Assembly: GCA_047518225.1 (NCBI GenBank)
Contig: JAKZRK010000166.1
Coordinates: 1 to 12,366, forward strand
Reading direction: 5' to 3'
Source: GCA-2731375 sp047518225
GTDB lineage: Bacteria > Pseudomonadota > Alphaproteobacteria > GCA-2731375
DNA length: 12,366 nucleotides
This document shows positions 6,174-12,366 of the stretch, one piece after another. The translations under genes and the position numbers were made by a program. Positions within the stretch are counted from its first letter, which is position 1, and each line of letters begins with the position of its first letter. The notes under the pieces were generated by a model. The model was not told the origin of the DNA, searched no databases, and saw only the letters and a list, made by a program, of their open reading frames with translations.

Positions 6174-7007
6174 ATGAATTTGCAGACACAGCCCCACGAT
6201 ACGGCGGGACAGGTCGGCGACCAGGCCACCCTGGTCGCGGCGCAGGGCGTGGCGATATCGTACGCCGGCCGCCAAATTCTGTCCGGTATCGATCTGGTGG
6301 TGAACAGGGGTGAAATCGTAACCCTGATCGGCCTGAACGGTTCCGGCAAATCCACCCTGGCACGCATTCTGTTGGGCCTGTTGCAGCCCGAGGCAGGCCA
6401 GGTCTGGCGGGCGGACGGGCTGCGCCATGGCTATGTGCCGCAAACGTTATCCATCGACCCCGCCATGCCCCTGACGGTGCGCCGTTTTTTGACCTTGGGC
6501 GGCAAGACGGCCGATGACCAGTTGACCGCGACCTTGGCCGAGGTTGGGCTGACGGGCCGTCTGTCGGCCCAAGTGGCCGAACTATCGGGTGGCGAATTGC
6601 ACCGGGCCATGCTGGCGCGCGCCTTGTTGCGCCGGCCCGATTTTCTTGTTCTGGACGAGCCCATGAGCGGCGTCGACGTGGCCGGGCAGGGGCAATTGTA
6701 CCAATTGATCGCGGCTATTCGCGATACCTACAATTGCGGGGTGTTGTTGATTTCACATGATCTGCATGTGGTGATGGCGGCGACCGACAGGGTTATCTGC
6801 CTGAACCATCATATCTGCTGCACCGGCCGGCCCGACGCCATTGTCGGCGACCCGGAATTTAGGGCCCTGTTTGGTGCGGCGGTGGCGGACCAACTGGCCC
6901 TGTACCATCACCATCACGACCATGCCCACCAACCCGACGGCGGCATCGTGCCCCTGGATGGCGGTCACGACGGCGACATGAGCCATGCGGGGCATAGCCA
7001 TGATTGA
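6174..7007 (+). CDS. znuC: Zinc ABC transporter, ATP-binding protein ZnuC (277 aa)
   Basis: The ATPase of a high-affinity zinc importer, acting on the cytoplasmic face of the inner membrane with ZnuB. All ABC motifs are present in order: Walker A GLNGSGKST (53-61), Q-loop Gln90, signature LSGGE (137-141), Walker B FLVLDEP (157-163), D-loop GVD, and switch His195 (ISHD). The C-terminal extension after residue 244 is rich in His and Asp (YHHHHDHAH, then GHDGDMSHAGHSHD), as in many ZnuC proteins, and is probably a zinc-sensing or buffering tail. The ATG at 6174 is the only good start before the domain, although it has no Shine-Dalgarno and lies just after a Zur-like palindrome. It overlaps znuB by 8 bp. 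Zinc rather than manganese is inferred from the zur gene and the His tail. Confidence 0.93.
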   Translation: MNLQTQPHDTAGQVGDQATLVAAQGVAISYAGRQILSGIDLVVNRGEIVTLIGLNGSGKSTLARILLGLLQPEAGQVWRADGLRHGYVPQTLSIDPAMPLTVRRFLTLGGKTADDQLTATLAEVGLTGRLSAQVAELSGGELHRAMLARALLRRPDFLVLDEPMSGVDVAGQGQLYQLIAAIRDTYNCGVLLISHDLHVVMAATDRVICLNHHICCTGRPDAIVGDPEFRALFGAAVADQLALYHHHHDHAHQPDGGIVPLDGGHDGDMSHAGHSHD

Positions 7008-7806
7008 GGATTTCATGCTGCGGGCTTTGCTGGGCGGCTTGGGCGTCGCCGGCGTCGCGGGACCTCTTGGTTGTTTCGTGATTTGGCGGCGGATGATCTA
7101 TTTTGGCGCCGCCCTGGCCCATTCGGCGCTGCTGGGGGTGGGCTTGGGGCTGGCTCTGGGGCTGCCGGCCGATTTGGGTATCGCGGTTTTATGCCTGTTG
7201 ATGGCCCTGGGCTTTTTGGCGCTGGACCGCGGTCATCTGGTCGCCTCCGACACTTTGCTGGGTATATTGGCGCACACCTCGCTGGCACTGGGTCTGTTGG
7301 CCCTGGCCCTGTTGGAGGGTCTGCGGGTTGATCTGATGAGTTATCTTTTCGGCGATATTCTGGCCTTGAACCTGACCGATCTGGCGGTGATCTATGGCCT
7401 GATGGCGCTGGTTCTGGGCATTTTGCTGGTCTTTTGGCGGCCTTTGCTGTCGGCGACGGTGGACGCGGAACTGGCCCGGGTGGAAGGCTTGAACACGGGA
7501 TGGCTGAAATTGCTTTTCACGGTCTTGATGGCTGTCGTCATAGCCATTGGCATGAAAGTGGTGGGTATCCTGATGGTCATATCGCTGCTGATCATTCCGG
7601 CCGCGACGGCGCGTAGGCTGGCCGCCAGCCCGGAAGGGATGGCGGCGGCGGCGGCATTGTGCGGGGCCTTGTCCGTGGTTCTGGGACTGTTGGGGTCTTA
7701 TTGGTGGGATCTGCCGTCGGGCGCGGCAATCGTCGCCGCGGCGGCGGCGTTGTTCTTGTTATCCCTGGGCCTGCCGGTGCGGGCAATAAGGGCAATTTTC
7801 AATTGA
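7000..7806 (+). CDS. znuB: Zinc ABC transporter, permease ZnuB (268 aa)
   Basis: The membrane-spanning subunit of the zinc importer (ABC-3 family). It is almost wholly hydrophobic, with about eight predicted helices. The N-terminal MIEDFMLRALLGGLGVAGVAGPLGCFVIWRRMIYFGAALAHSALLGVGL block and the later MKVVGILMVISLLIIPAATARRLA block are typical ZnuB landmarks; the second contains the conserved segment that contacts the ATPase. The ATG at 7000 overlaps the end of znuC (ATGATTGA), giving translational coupling, and matches the usual family start. An ATG 15 bases upstream is an alternative. The periplasmic binding protein ZnuA is not in the window, so it is presumably encoded elsewhere. Regulated with znuC, probably by Zur. 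Confidence 0.93.
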   Translation: MIEDFMLRALLGGLGVAGVAGPLGCFVIWRRMIYFGAALAHSALLGVGLGLALGLPADLGIAVLCLLMALGFLALDRGHLVASDTLLGILAHTSLALGLLALALLEGLRVDLMSYLFGDILALNLTDLAVIYGLMALVLGILLVFWRPLLSATVDAELARVEGLNTGWLKLLFTVLMAVVIAIGMKVVGILMVISLLIIPAATARRLAASPEGMAAAAALCGALSVVLGLLGSYWWDLPSGAAIVAAAAALFLLSLGLPVRAIRAIFN

Positions 7807-7862
7807 TCGGAGTCGCCTACTCGACATAGGTAATTGGTTCAATTGCTCAGCTGTAAAATTCC

Positions 7863-7888
7863 GAGCGCATTTCAAAATAAATGCGCTC
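7863..7888. repeat. Perfect hairpin between znuB and zur
   Basis: GAGCGCATTT (7863-7872) and AAATGCGCTC (7879-7888) form a perfect 10-bp stem with the 6-base loop caaaat. It begins 57 bp after the znuB stop and ends 5 bases before the zur ribosome binding site. No T-run follows on either strand, so it is not a classical intrinsic terminator. It may be an RNA-processing or attenuation hairpin, or a protein-binding palindrome in front of zur. Confidence 0.55.
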
Positions 7889-7908
7889 CTGGCGGAGGCA
7901 TTGAAATA

Positions 7909-8409
7909 ATGGCAAAGCAGACCGTGGACAATCCATTCGCGCCGCCCGGTCATGACCATGCCAGTTGCATTCTCGCGGCGCTGGATGCGGCCGAGGCGGC
8001 CTGCGCGCGGCGCGGTAAACGCCTGACGCCCCTGCGCCGGCGGGTTTTGGAATTGGTCTGGCGCGGCCACCGGCCCGTGGGCGCCTATGATCTTTTGGCC
8101 CTGTTGCAGGATGAACGGGGCAGGGTGGCGCCACCCACGATCTATCGGGCCCTGGATTTCCTATGCGCCCAGGGCCTGGTGCACCGCCTGAACTCGTTGC
8201 AGGCATTCATCGGTTGCGAGCATATGGGGGAGCGGGAAGATGGCAGCCACGCGGCGCATTTCTTGATCTGCCAGGATTGCGGCGTTGCCGTCGAAGTGCG
8301 GGATGGTCAGCTGGACGGCGCCATTAGCGGTTTGGCTGGGCGCGCCGGGTTCGCCATCGCCGAGGAGACCATCGAACTCAGCGGTCTCTGTGCGGCCTGC
8401 CGCAACTAG
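7909..8409 (+). CDS. zur: Fur-family zinc uptake regulator Zur (166 aa)
   Basis: A zinc-responsive repressor of the Fur family, expected to shut off znuCB when zinc is ample. The N-terminal winged helix is seen in RGKRLTPLRRRVLELVWRGHRPVGAYDLL and the recognition region APPTIYRALDFLCAQGLVHR. The C-terminal dimer domain has the structural zinc site as two CxxC pairs, Cys121/Cys124 (CQDC) and Cys161/Cys164 (CAAC). His92, Cys103, His114 and Glu129 align with the regulatory site of E. coli Zur, allowing a 3-residue insertion. The ATG at 7909 has GGAGG 10 bases upstream and fits the family length; the frame runs 25 codons further upstream without a better site. It follows znuB by 102 bp, with a hairpin in the gap, so it may share the znu message or have its own promoter. 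Confidence 0.93.
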   Translation: MAKQTVDNPFAPPGHDHASCILAALDAAEAACARRGKRLTPLRRRVLELVWRGHRPVGAYDLLALLQDERGRVAPPTIYRALDFLCAQGLVHRLNSLQAFIGCEHMGEREDGSHAAHFLICQDCGVAVEVRDGQLDGAISGLAGRAGFAIAEETIELSGLCAACRN

Positions 8410-8422
8410 AATAGGGTCTTTG

Positions 8423-9253
8423 ATGGGCGGTATAATTTGGCTGGCGTCCTACCCAAAATCAGGCAACACATGGTTGCGGGCTTTCCTGCACAATCTGTTG
8501 CGCAATCCTGATCAGCCGGCGGATATCAATAAACTGGATCAATTCTGCCTCGGGGACTCCCAGGCAAACTGGTACAGCCATGTGGCGGATGGCCGTAAAC
8601 CCATGGATATGCCGCCGGAACAGGTTGCCCCCCTTCGTCCCCTGGTGCACCAGGCCTTTACCTCGACCCATCCCGATACAGTTTTCGCCAAAACCCATAA
8701 TATCATGGCAGAGGCCTATGGGGTGCCCCTGGTGACCATGGAATATACCGCCGGGGCCATTTATGTGGTTCGAAACCCCCTCGATATGGTCATCTCCCTG
8801 GCCGATCACTTCGGCAAAAGCCTCGATGGCGCCATTGCCATGTTGGCTGATCCCAATGCCGGCACGCCCAGCAACGCAAACAATGCCTTCGAATTCTATG
8901 GCACCTGGTCGCAGCATGTCGCCTCTTGGACGGCAAGGCAAAGCGACGCCCTGATGTGGCTGCGTTATGAGGACATGGGGGCGGAACCGCGGCGAATTTT
9001 CCGCGAAACCGCTAAATTCCTCGGCCTTGACCCGCCCGATACGCGATTGGACAAGGCCATCCGTTTTTCGTCTTTCAAGGTGCTGCGGGCCCAGGAAGCC
9101 AGGAGTGGTTTTCGCGAGCGCAGGGCCCATTCCGAACGTTTTTTCCGCTCCGGGAAATCCCGGCAATGGCACGGCGTCTTGTCCAAGACGCAAGTAGACG
9201 CGGTGATTTCAGCCCATCACGGGCAAATGGAACGCTTCGGTTATCTGCCGTAG
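8423..9253 (+). CDS. Sulfotransferase domain protein (276 aa)
   Basis: A PAPS-dependent sulfotransferase of the cytosolic SULT-like fold, moving sulfate to a hydroxyl or amine of an unknown acceptor. The 5'-phosphosulfate loop PKSGNTW is at 11-17, the presumed catalytic base His92 in AKTHN, and the 3'-phosphate motif RNPLDMVIS at 117-125. The C-terminal RSGKSRQWHGVL (242-253) corresponds to the RKGxxGDWK loop of the family, with two substitutions (D to Q and K to H). The ATG at 8423 gives a protein that begins directly with the first beta strand (GGIIWLASY); AGGG lies 6 bases upstream. It starts 13 bp after the zur stop, so the two are probably co-transcribed although not related in function. 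It converges on the TPR-GT41 gene, and its stop overlaps the end of the miniature element. Surface glycan or lipid sulfation is possible. Confidence 0.88.
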   Translation: MGGIIWLASYPKSGNTWLRAFLHNLLRNPDQPADINKLDQFCLGDSQANWYSHVADGRKPMDMPPEQVAPLRPLVHQAFTSTHPDTVFAKTHNIMAEAYGVPLVTMEYTAGAIYVVRNPLDMVISLADHFGKSLDGAIAMLADPNAGTPSNANNAFEFYGTWSQHVASWTARQSDALMWLRYEDMGAEPRRIFRETAKFLGLDPPDTRLDKAIRFSSFKVLRAQEARSGFRERRAHSERFFRSGKSRQWHGVLSKTQVDAVISAHHGQMERFGYLP

Positions 9254-9283
9254 AGCGTTTCCGGGCTATTGTGGGTCATTTGA

Positions 9284-9378
9284 TGGCGACCCTAAGCCAT
9301 TCGGGTAGGCGCGTTGCGCAGCGCGATATGGTATATCGGGCAAACGGCGCAACGCATCCGAATGGCTTAGGGTCGCCA
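9284..9378. repeat. Element arm A: nested hairpin
   Basis: The 21-bp arms 9284-9304 and 9358-9378 (left arm beginning TGGCGACCCTAAGCC) are perfect inverted repeats. Inside, GCGTTGCGC (9311-9319) pairs with GCGCAACGC (9347-9355), and at the tip CGATAT (9324-9329) pairs with ATATCG (9333-9338) across ggt. All stems were checked base by base. Confidence 0.85.
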
Positions 9379-9385
9379 CCGAAGG

Positions 9386-9480
9386 CCGCCCACCAAGGCC
9401 CCGTGGCTGCGTTGCGGTTCTTGGACGATGTCCCACATCGACCTGCGAACCGCGCCTACCCACGGGGCCTTGGTGGGCGG
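9386..9480. repeat. Element arm B: nested hairpin
   Basis: The 21-bp arms 9386-9406 and 9460-9480 (left arm beginning CCGCCCACCAAGGCC) are perfect inverted repeats. Inside, GCGGTTC (9414-9420) pairs with GAACCGC (9447-9453), and at the tip CGATGT (9426-9431) pairs with ACATCG (9435-9440) across ccc. Length and layout match arm A. The right terminal repeat starts at the next base. Confidence 0.85.
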
Positions 9481-9527
9481 TCAAATGACCCAGAATAGCC
9501 CGGAAACGCTCTGGATCCGGCAACCGG

Positions 9528-12257
9528 CTAGAATTCATCCGTGGGCAGACGCGGCACTTCGATCATTCGCGGCGGCCTGCCGTCTTCATGGGCCTGCCAC
9601 ATTAACTCGTATGCGGCCTCTAAATGCCGGGTCAGGCGCTTTGAATTGAATAGGGGGTGGTCATCCCGTGTCGCCACCAGTTCGGCTTTGACTCTCGCCA
9701 GGCTGTCGCGGTCGTCGGCGAAAGCAAAGGCCGTGGCCTCATATTCCTCGATCCGGTAGGTGATCAAATCTTGCTGCCCGATCGCGGCAAGCAGGGTCGC
9801 GCCATTGCGTGATTGCGGGGTGGGACCGGCTAGGGTCAGCACCGGGACGCCCGTCCAAAGACAGTCCACCGTGGTGACACCGCCGCCATGATAGAAGTTA
9901 TCCAGGGCCAGATCCGCGAAGGGCAGCCGCGCCAGATGTTCGGGATGGGGGATTTTATCCGCGAAAATCAATCGATCCGGATTGACGCCCCGGGCCGAGG
10001 CCTCTTTCCGGAGGTTTTCCGTGCTGGTTGCGGTGCCACGGATCAGCCACAACACCGCATCTGGTATTTTGCGTAACAACCGCATCCAGATGGCGAAAAT
10101 TTTCGGCTCGATTTTATAGTGAATGTTGAAATTGGCGAAGACAAAGGCTCCTTCGGGCAGGCCGTAGTCAGCCCGGCTTGGTCCCTCGATGGCAATCGGT
10201 GCACGCTGCGTGGCCATGAAGGTATCGGGCAGATAGACAAGATTTTCCGTGAAATAGGGCCGTTGTTCAGGCGGCACTTGGTGGTGATCGGTAATAAGAT
10301 AGTCGAGGAATTGCGCCCCAATCGTTGCCGAAAAGCCAAGATAATGGGCCTGTATGGGGGCCGGCCGTAGCGCCAAAAGCGAAAGTTGCCCGCCCTTGGT
10401 ATGTCCCGCCAGGTCGATCAGGATATCAATTTCATCGTCATGGATCAGTTGTGCGGAATACTCGAAGGAATAGTCGACCAAGTTGTGATAGCCGTGAAAA
10501 CGCTCGCGCAGGGCATCGGTCATATGATCATCCCCCCCCGCATGCAGGGCATAGCCATGGGTCTGGAACCGCTCCGTATCGTGATTGTCCAGAATGCCTT
10601 TGAAGGCCACCGACACGCTGTGAAAGCGAAAATCCGGCGATACATAACCGATGCGGATGCGCTTGTGCGGTTTCAGGCGGTTATAGTTAAAGCTCAGCTC
10701 CTGGGCTGATTCAGCCACATAATCAGCGTTGCGCCGGGAAATCTGCTCCGCCACCGCTTGCCGTAGGGCCATGGAGAATTCGCCGGGCAGACTTTGCAGG
10801 GCAAAAGCGGACAACGCCACCGGGCCGTCGCTGGTCAATTCCTCTTCGGTGTTGGTGCGGATCTTTTCCACCACCGAATGCAGGTTGGACCAGCTGCATT
10901 GCTGCATCAGGGAATGCGCCAGGAAGGGATAAATGACGTTATAATCGGGTTTAACCCTGAGAGACTGCATAAATGCCAGGATGGATTCGTCCCAACGGTT
11001 GATGCTTTGCAACAGGCTGGCCAGGTTGAAATAACCTTCGGCCAGATCCGGGCTGACTTGCAACAGTTTGCCATAGGCCGCGATGGCCTCGTCAATATGA
11101 CCGACGGCCGCTTCCGAAATGGCTAGATTGTTCAGCGCTTCTGGATATTCGGGATTTATCTCCAGACCTTTGCGAAAACTTTTTACAGCTTCTTCATGCC
11201 GGTTTTGAGTCTGCAGAGTTAGACCCATGCCATTGTAAATATTGTATAATTCAGGCTCTGACTGGAGCGCGCCCTCGAATGCCGCAACCGATTCCGCCAA
11301 CCGTCCCATACCCCGCAGGGTATTTCCCAGGTTGCAGGCGACGAGCGCCTGATCGGGCTGTAATTGCAATGAACGGCGATAGCTCGCAACGGCATCATCC
11401 TTGCGGTTCAAGGCAACCAGGCTATTGGCGATGTTATTATGGGCTTCGCCAAAGCCCGGCCGCAGTTCGATTGCCTTGGAATACTGTTCGGCCGCCTCGG
11501 CGTGCCGTTCGAGGGATTGCAGCGCGTTGCCGTAACTATTGCGGTAATCCGCCAAATCTGGCTGGCCGTCACAGGCAAGTGCAAATGCGGGCGCCAATTC
11601 CTCGAAACGTGACTGTTGGAAATACAATGTCCCAAGATAAAATGCGGTCAAAGTGTTGTCCGGGTCCAGTTCGGCCGCCCGAGACAGCGCCTGTTCGCTT
11701 TCATCGAATAATTCCATTGTTAAGAGTAGACTGCCCATGCAGTTCCACGCTTCGATGAAATTTGGCTCCAGCGCCAGGGCCCGTTCCAATGCTTCCCGTG
11801 CGTCTCCATTTCGGTCCAGGCGCATGAGAGCCAAGCCAAGATCCGCATGGGCCGCGCCCCATTCGGGAGCGATTGCGATGGCTTGTCGAATAGCCTCGAT
11901 GGCGCCCTCGGGATCGCCGATAGATAGTAGAATATTGCCATAATTCTTATAAGCGTTGGAATTCTCCGGATCGATGCGCAGGGCGGCCTGGTAACTTTCC
12001 TTGGCCTCGTCCCTATGGCCGGCCGCCAGTAGAACGGTGCCCAGATTATTGTGGGCGTTGGCGATATTGGGATCGATACTGATGGCCTCGCGGTAGCATG
12101 TGATGGCCTGCTCATTTTCACTCTGCTGATAGAGCAGATTTCCCAAATTTACATGCGCGGCCGCCAGCAAAGGGTTCTCGGCCAGCGCACGCCGGTAGCT
12201 GTCCGCCGCTTCGTCCCGCCGCCCTAATTGTGAGTCGGACCCGATTTCCTTGGACAC
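9528..12257 (-). CDS. TPR-repeat protein with GT41 (O-GlcNAc transferase-like) domain (909 aa)
   Basis: A large soluble glycosyltransferase of the SPINDLY/OGT type, expected to transfer a sugar from a nucleotide-sugar to protein acceptors held by the TPR superhelix. About twelve 34-residue TPR units run from residue 32 to 435 (for example AHNNLGTVLLAAGHRDEAKE). The catalytic region begins near 531 with RIRIGYVSPDFRFHS (His546). It continues with the LDYLITDHHQVPPEQRPYF block, FANFNIHYKIEP (Lys715, equivalent to the UDP-binding lysine of human OGT) and LDNFYHGGGVTTVDCLWTGVPVLTLAGPTPQSR. In place of the OGT GHTT motif it has GGVTT, a form I recall from other bacterial members. The only start after the upstream stop is GTG 12257, with no Shine-Dalgarno, and the first TPR lacks half of its first helix, so the 5' end may be lost. 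The stop lies 15 bp from the miniature element. Confidence 0.88.
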   Translation of the reverse strand: MSKEIGSDSQLGRRDEAADSYRRALAENPLLAAAHVNLGNLLYQQSENEQAITCYREAISIDPNIANAHNNLGTVLLAAGHRDEAKESYQAALRIDPENSNAYKNYGNILLSIGDPEGAIEAIRQAIAIAPEWGAAHADLGLALMRLDRNGDAREALERALALEPNFIEAWNCMGSLLLTMELFDESEQALSRAAELDPDNTLTAFYLGTLYFQQSRFEELAPAFALACDGQPDLADYRNSYGNALQSLERHAEAAEQYSKAIELRPGFGEAHNNIANSLVALNRKDDAVASYRRSLQLQPDQALVACNLGNTLRGMGRLAESVAAFEGALQSEPELYNIYNGMGLTLQTQNRHEEAVKSFRKGLEINPEYPEALNNLAISEAAVGHIDEAIAAYGKLLQVSPDLAEGYFNLASLLQSINRWDESILAFMQSLRVKPDYNVIYPFLAHSLMQQCSWSNLHSVVEKIRTNTEEELTSDGPVALSAFALQSLPGEFSMALRQAVAEQISRRNADYVAESAQELSFNYNRLKPHKRIRIGYVSPDFRFHSVSVAFKGILDNHDTERFQTHGYALHAGGDDHMTDALRERFHGYHNLVDYSFEYSAQLIHDDEIDILIDLAGHTKGGQLSLLALRPAPIQAHYLGFSATIGAQFLDYLITDHHQVPPEQRPYFTENLVYLPDTFMATQRAPIAIEGPSRADYGLPEGAFVFANFNIHYKIEPKIFAIWMRLLRKIPDAVLWLIRGTATSTENLRKEASARGVNPDRLIFADKIPHPEHLARLPFADLALDNFYHGGGVTTVDCLWTGVPVLTLAGPTPQSRNGATLLAAIGQQDLITYRIEEYEATAFAFADDRDSLARVKAELVATRDDHPLFNSKRLTRHLEAAYELMWQAHEDGRPPRMIEVPRLPTDEF

Positions 12258-12286
12258 AGAATTGGCTTAATCGAAGTGTCCAAGGA
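12247..12286. repeat. 11-bp inverted repeat across divergent gene starts
   Basis: TCCTTGGACAC (12247-12257) and GTGTCCAAGGA (12276-12286) are perfect inverted repeats separated by 18 bases. On the minus strand the repeat contains the apparent GTG start of the TPR-GT41 gene. On the plus strand it contains part of the AAGGAGG ribosome binding site of the next gene. It could be an operator, or the junction of an inversion that copied the leader of the plus-strand gene in front of the other gene. Confidence 0.6.
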
Positions 12287-12296
12287 GGACCGGAAC

Positions 12297-12366
12297 ATGA
12301 CCGATAATTTTGAGAAGAAAGTTGCTGTTGATGGGCCTGTGGTAAATGCGGGCGAGCTTGGCTCGT
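12297..12366 (+). CDS. Start of an unidentified gene, cut by the window edge
   Basis: ATG at 12297 is preceded by AAGGAGG (12282-12288), a strong ribosome binding site 8 bases away. The first 23 residues read MTDNFEKKVAVDGPVVNAGE and then LGS, acidic and hydrophilic, with no signal peptide. The frame is open to the edge of the window. The fragment is too short to identify. It is divergent from the TPR-GT41 gene and could encode a partner of it, since bacterial GT41 enzymes often sit beside the protein they modify, but that is speculation. Confidence 0.55.
   Translation, partial: MTDNFEKKVAVDGPVVNAGELGS

Larger units (their letters stand above)
9252..9512. mobile_element. Complete cloverleaf miniature element (261 bp, non-coding)
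   Basis: The element begins AGAGCGTTTCCGGGCTATT (9252) and ends with its inverted copy at 9512. The terminal repeats are 32 bp (9252-9283 and 9481-9512) with one mismatch. Between them are two perfect hairpin arms of 95 bases each, separated by 7 bases. It encodes no transposase; the open frames inside are by-products of the palindromes. A second, truncated copy lies at 1293-1488 in the opposite orientation. I see no target-site duplication: the left flank ends GCCGT and the right begins GGATC. Size, ends and copy number in this window fit a MITE mobilised in trans, or a REP/BIME-like structured repeat. It fills the gap between two convergent genes and could terminate both. Confidence 0.85.

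Noticed and set aside
9247..9517. Target-site duplication around the complete element (for example TA)
   Set aside because: Left flank GCCGT and right flank GGATC do not match, and a TA is present only on the left, where it belongs to the sulfotransferase stop codon.
1..12366. CRISPR array, tRNA or rRNA genes
   Set aside because: No regularly spaced direct repeats and no tRNA- or rRNA-like sequence seen on either strand.

Overview
This 12.4 kb window is a GC-rich chromosomal segment, most likely from an alphaproteobacterium, with Rhodospirillales as the best guess. The grounds are the GC-rich codon use, the Zur/ZnuCB set, the alphaproteobacterial look of the cytochrome c remnant, and the GT41/sulfotransferase surface-modification genes. 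I could not run a taxonomic search.

Left part (1-4325). The window opens inside the decayed 3' end of an IS5-family transposase, followed by about 320 bp with no gene. A minus-strand cluster follows, read right to left: a CaiB/BaiF (alpha-methylacyl-CoA racemase-like) protein, an acyl-CoA carboxylase carboxyltransferase subunit starting 2 bp after it, and a short-chain dehydrogenase. Together they suggest handling of branched or methylated acyl-CoA thioesters. A truncated copy of a structured miniature element lies between the carboxyltransferase and the dehydrogenase and supplies the last 17 codons and the stop of the carboxyltransferase.

Middle part (4326-8422). It holds a minus-strand hypothetical protein with a TTG start, a four-helix membrane protein, a 113-residue protein with a histidine cluster, and a C-terminal remnant of a cytochrome c gene. 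Then comes a zinc-uptake locus: a Zur-like palindrome, znuC with a His-rich tail, znuB overlapping it by 8 bp, and zur. No znuA is in the window.

Right part (8423-12366). A small sulfotransferase sits 13 bp behind zur. It converges on a large TPR protein with a GT41 (O-GlcNAc-transferase-like) domain. The gap between the two is filled by a complete 261 bp copy of the same miniature element. Its ends are 32-bp inverted repeats, and inside are two perfect 21-bp stem arms that are diverged inverted copies of each other, so it can fold as a cloverleaf. The TPR-GT41 gene appears to lack its normal 5' end, and an 11-bp inverted repeat spans its apparent start and the ribosome binding site of a divergent gene that runs off the window.

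The most unusual material is the cloverleaf element and its effect on the carboxyltransferase C-terminus, the cytochrome remnant next to the zinc promoter, and the inverted repeat at the right edge. Nothing here clearly amounts to a new defence or metabolic system.
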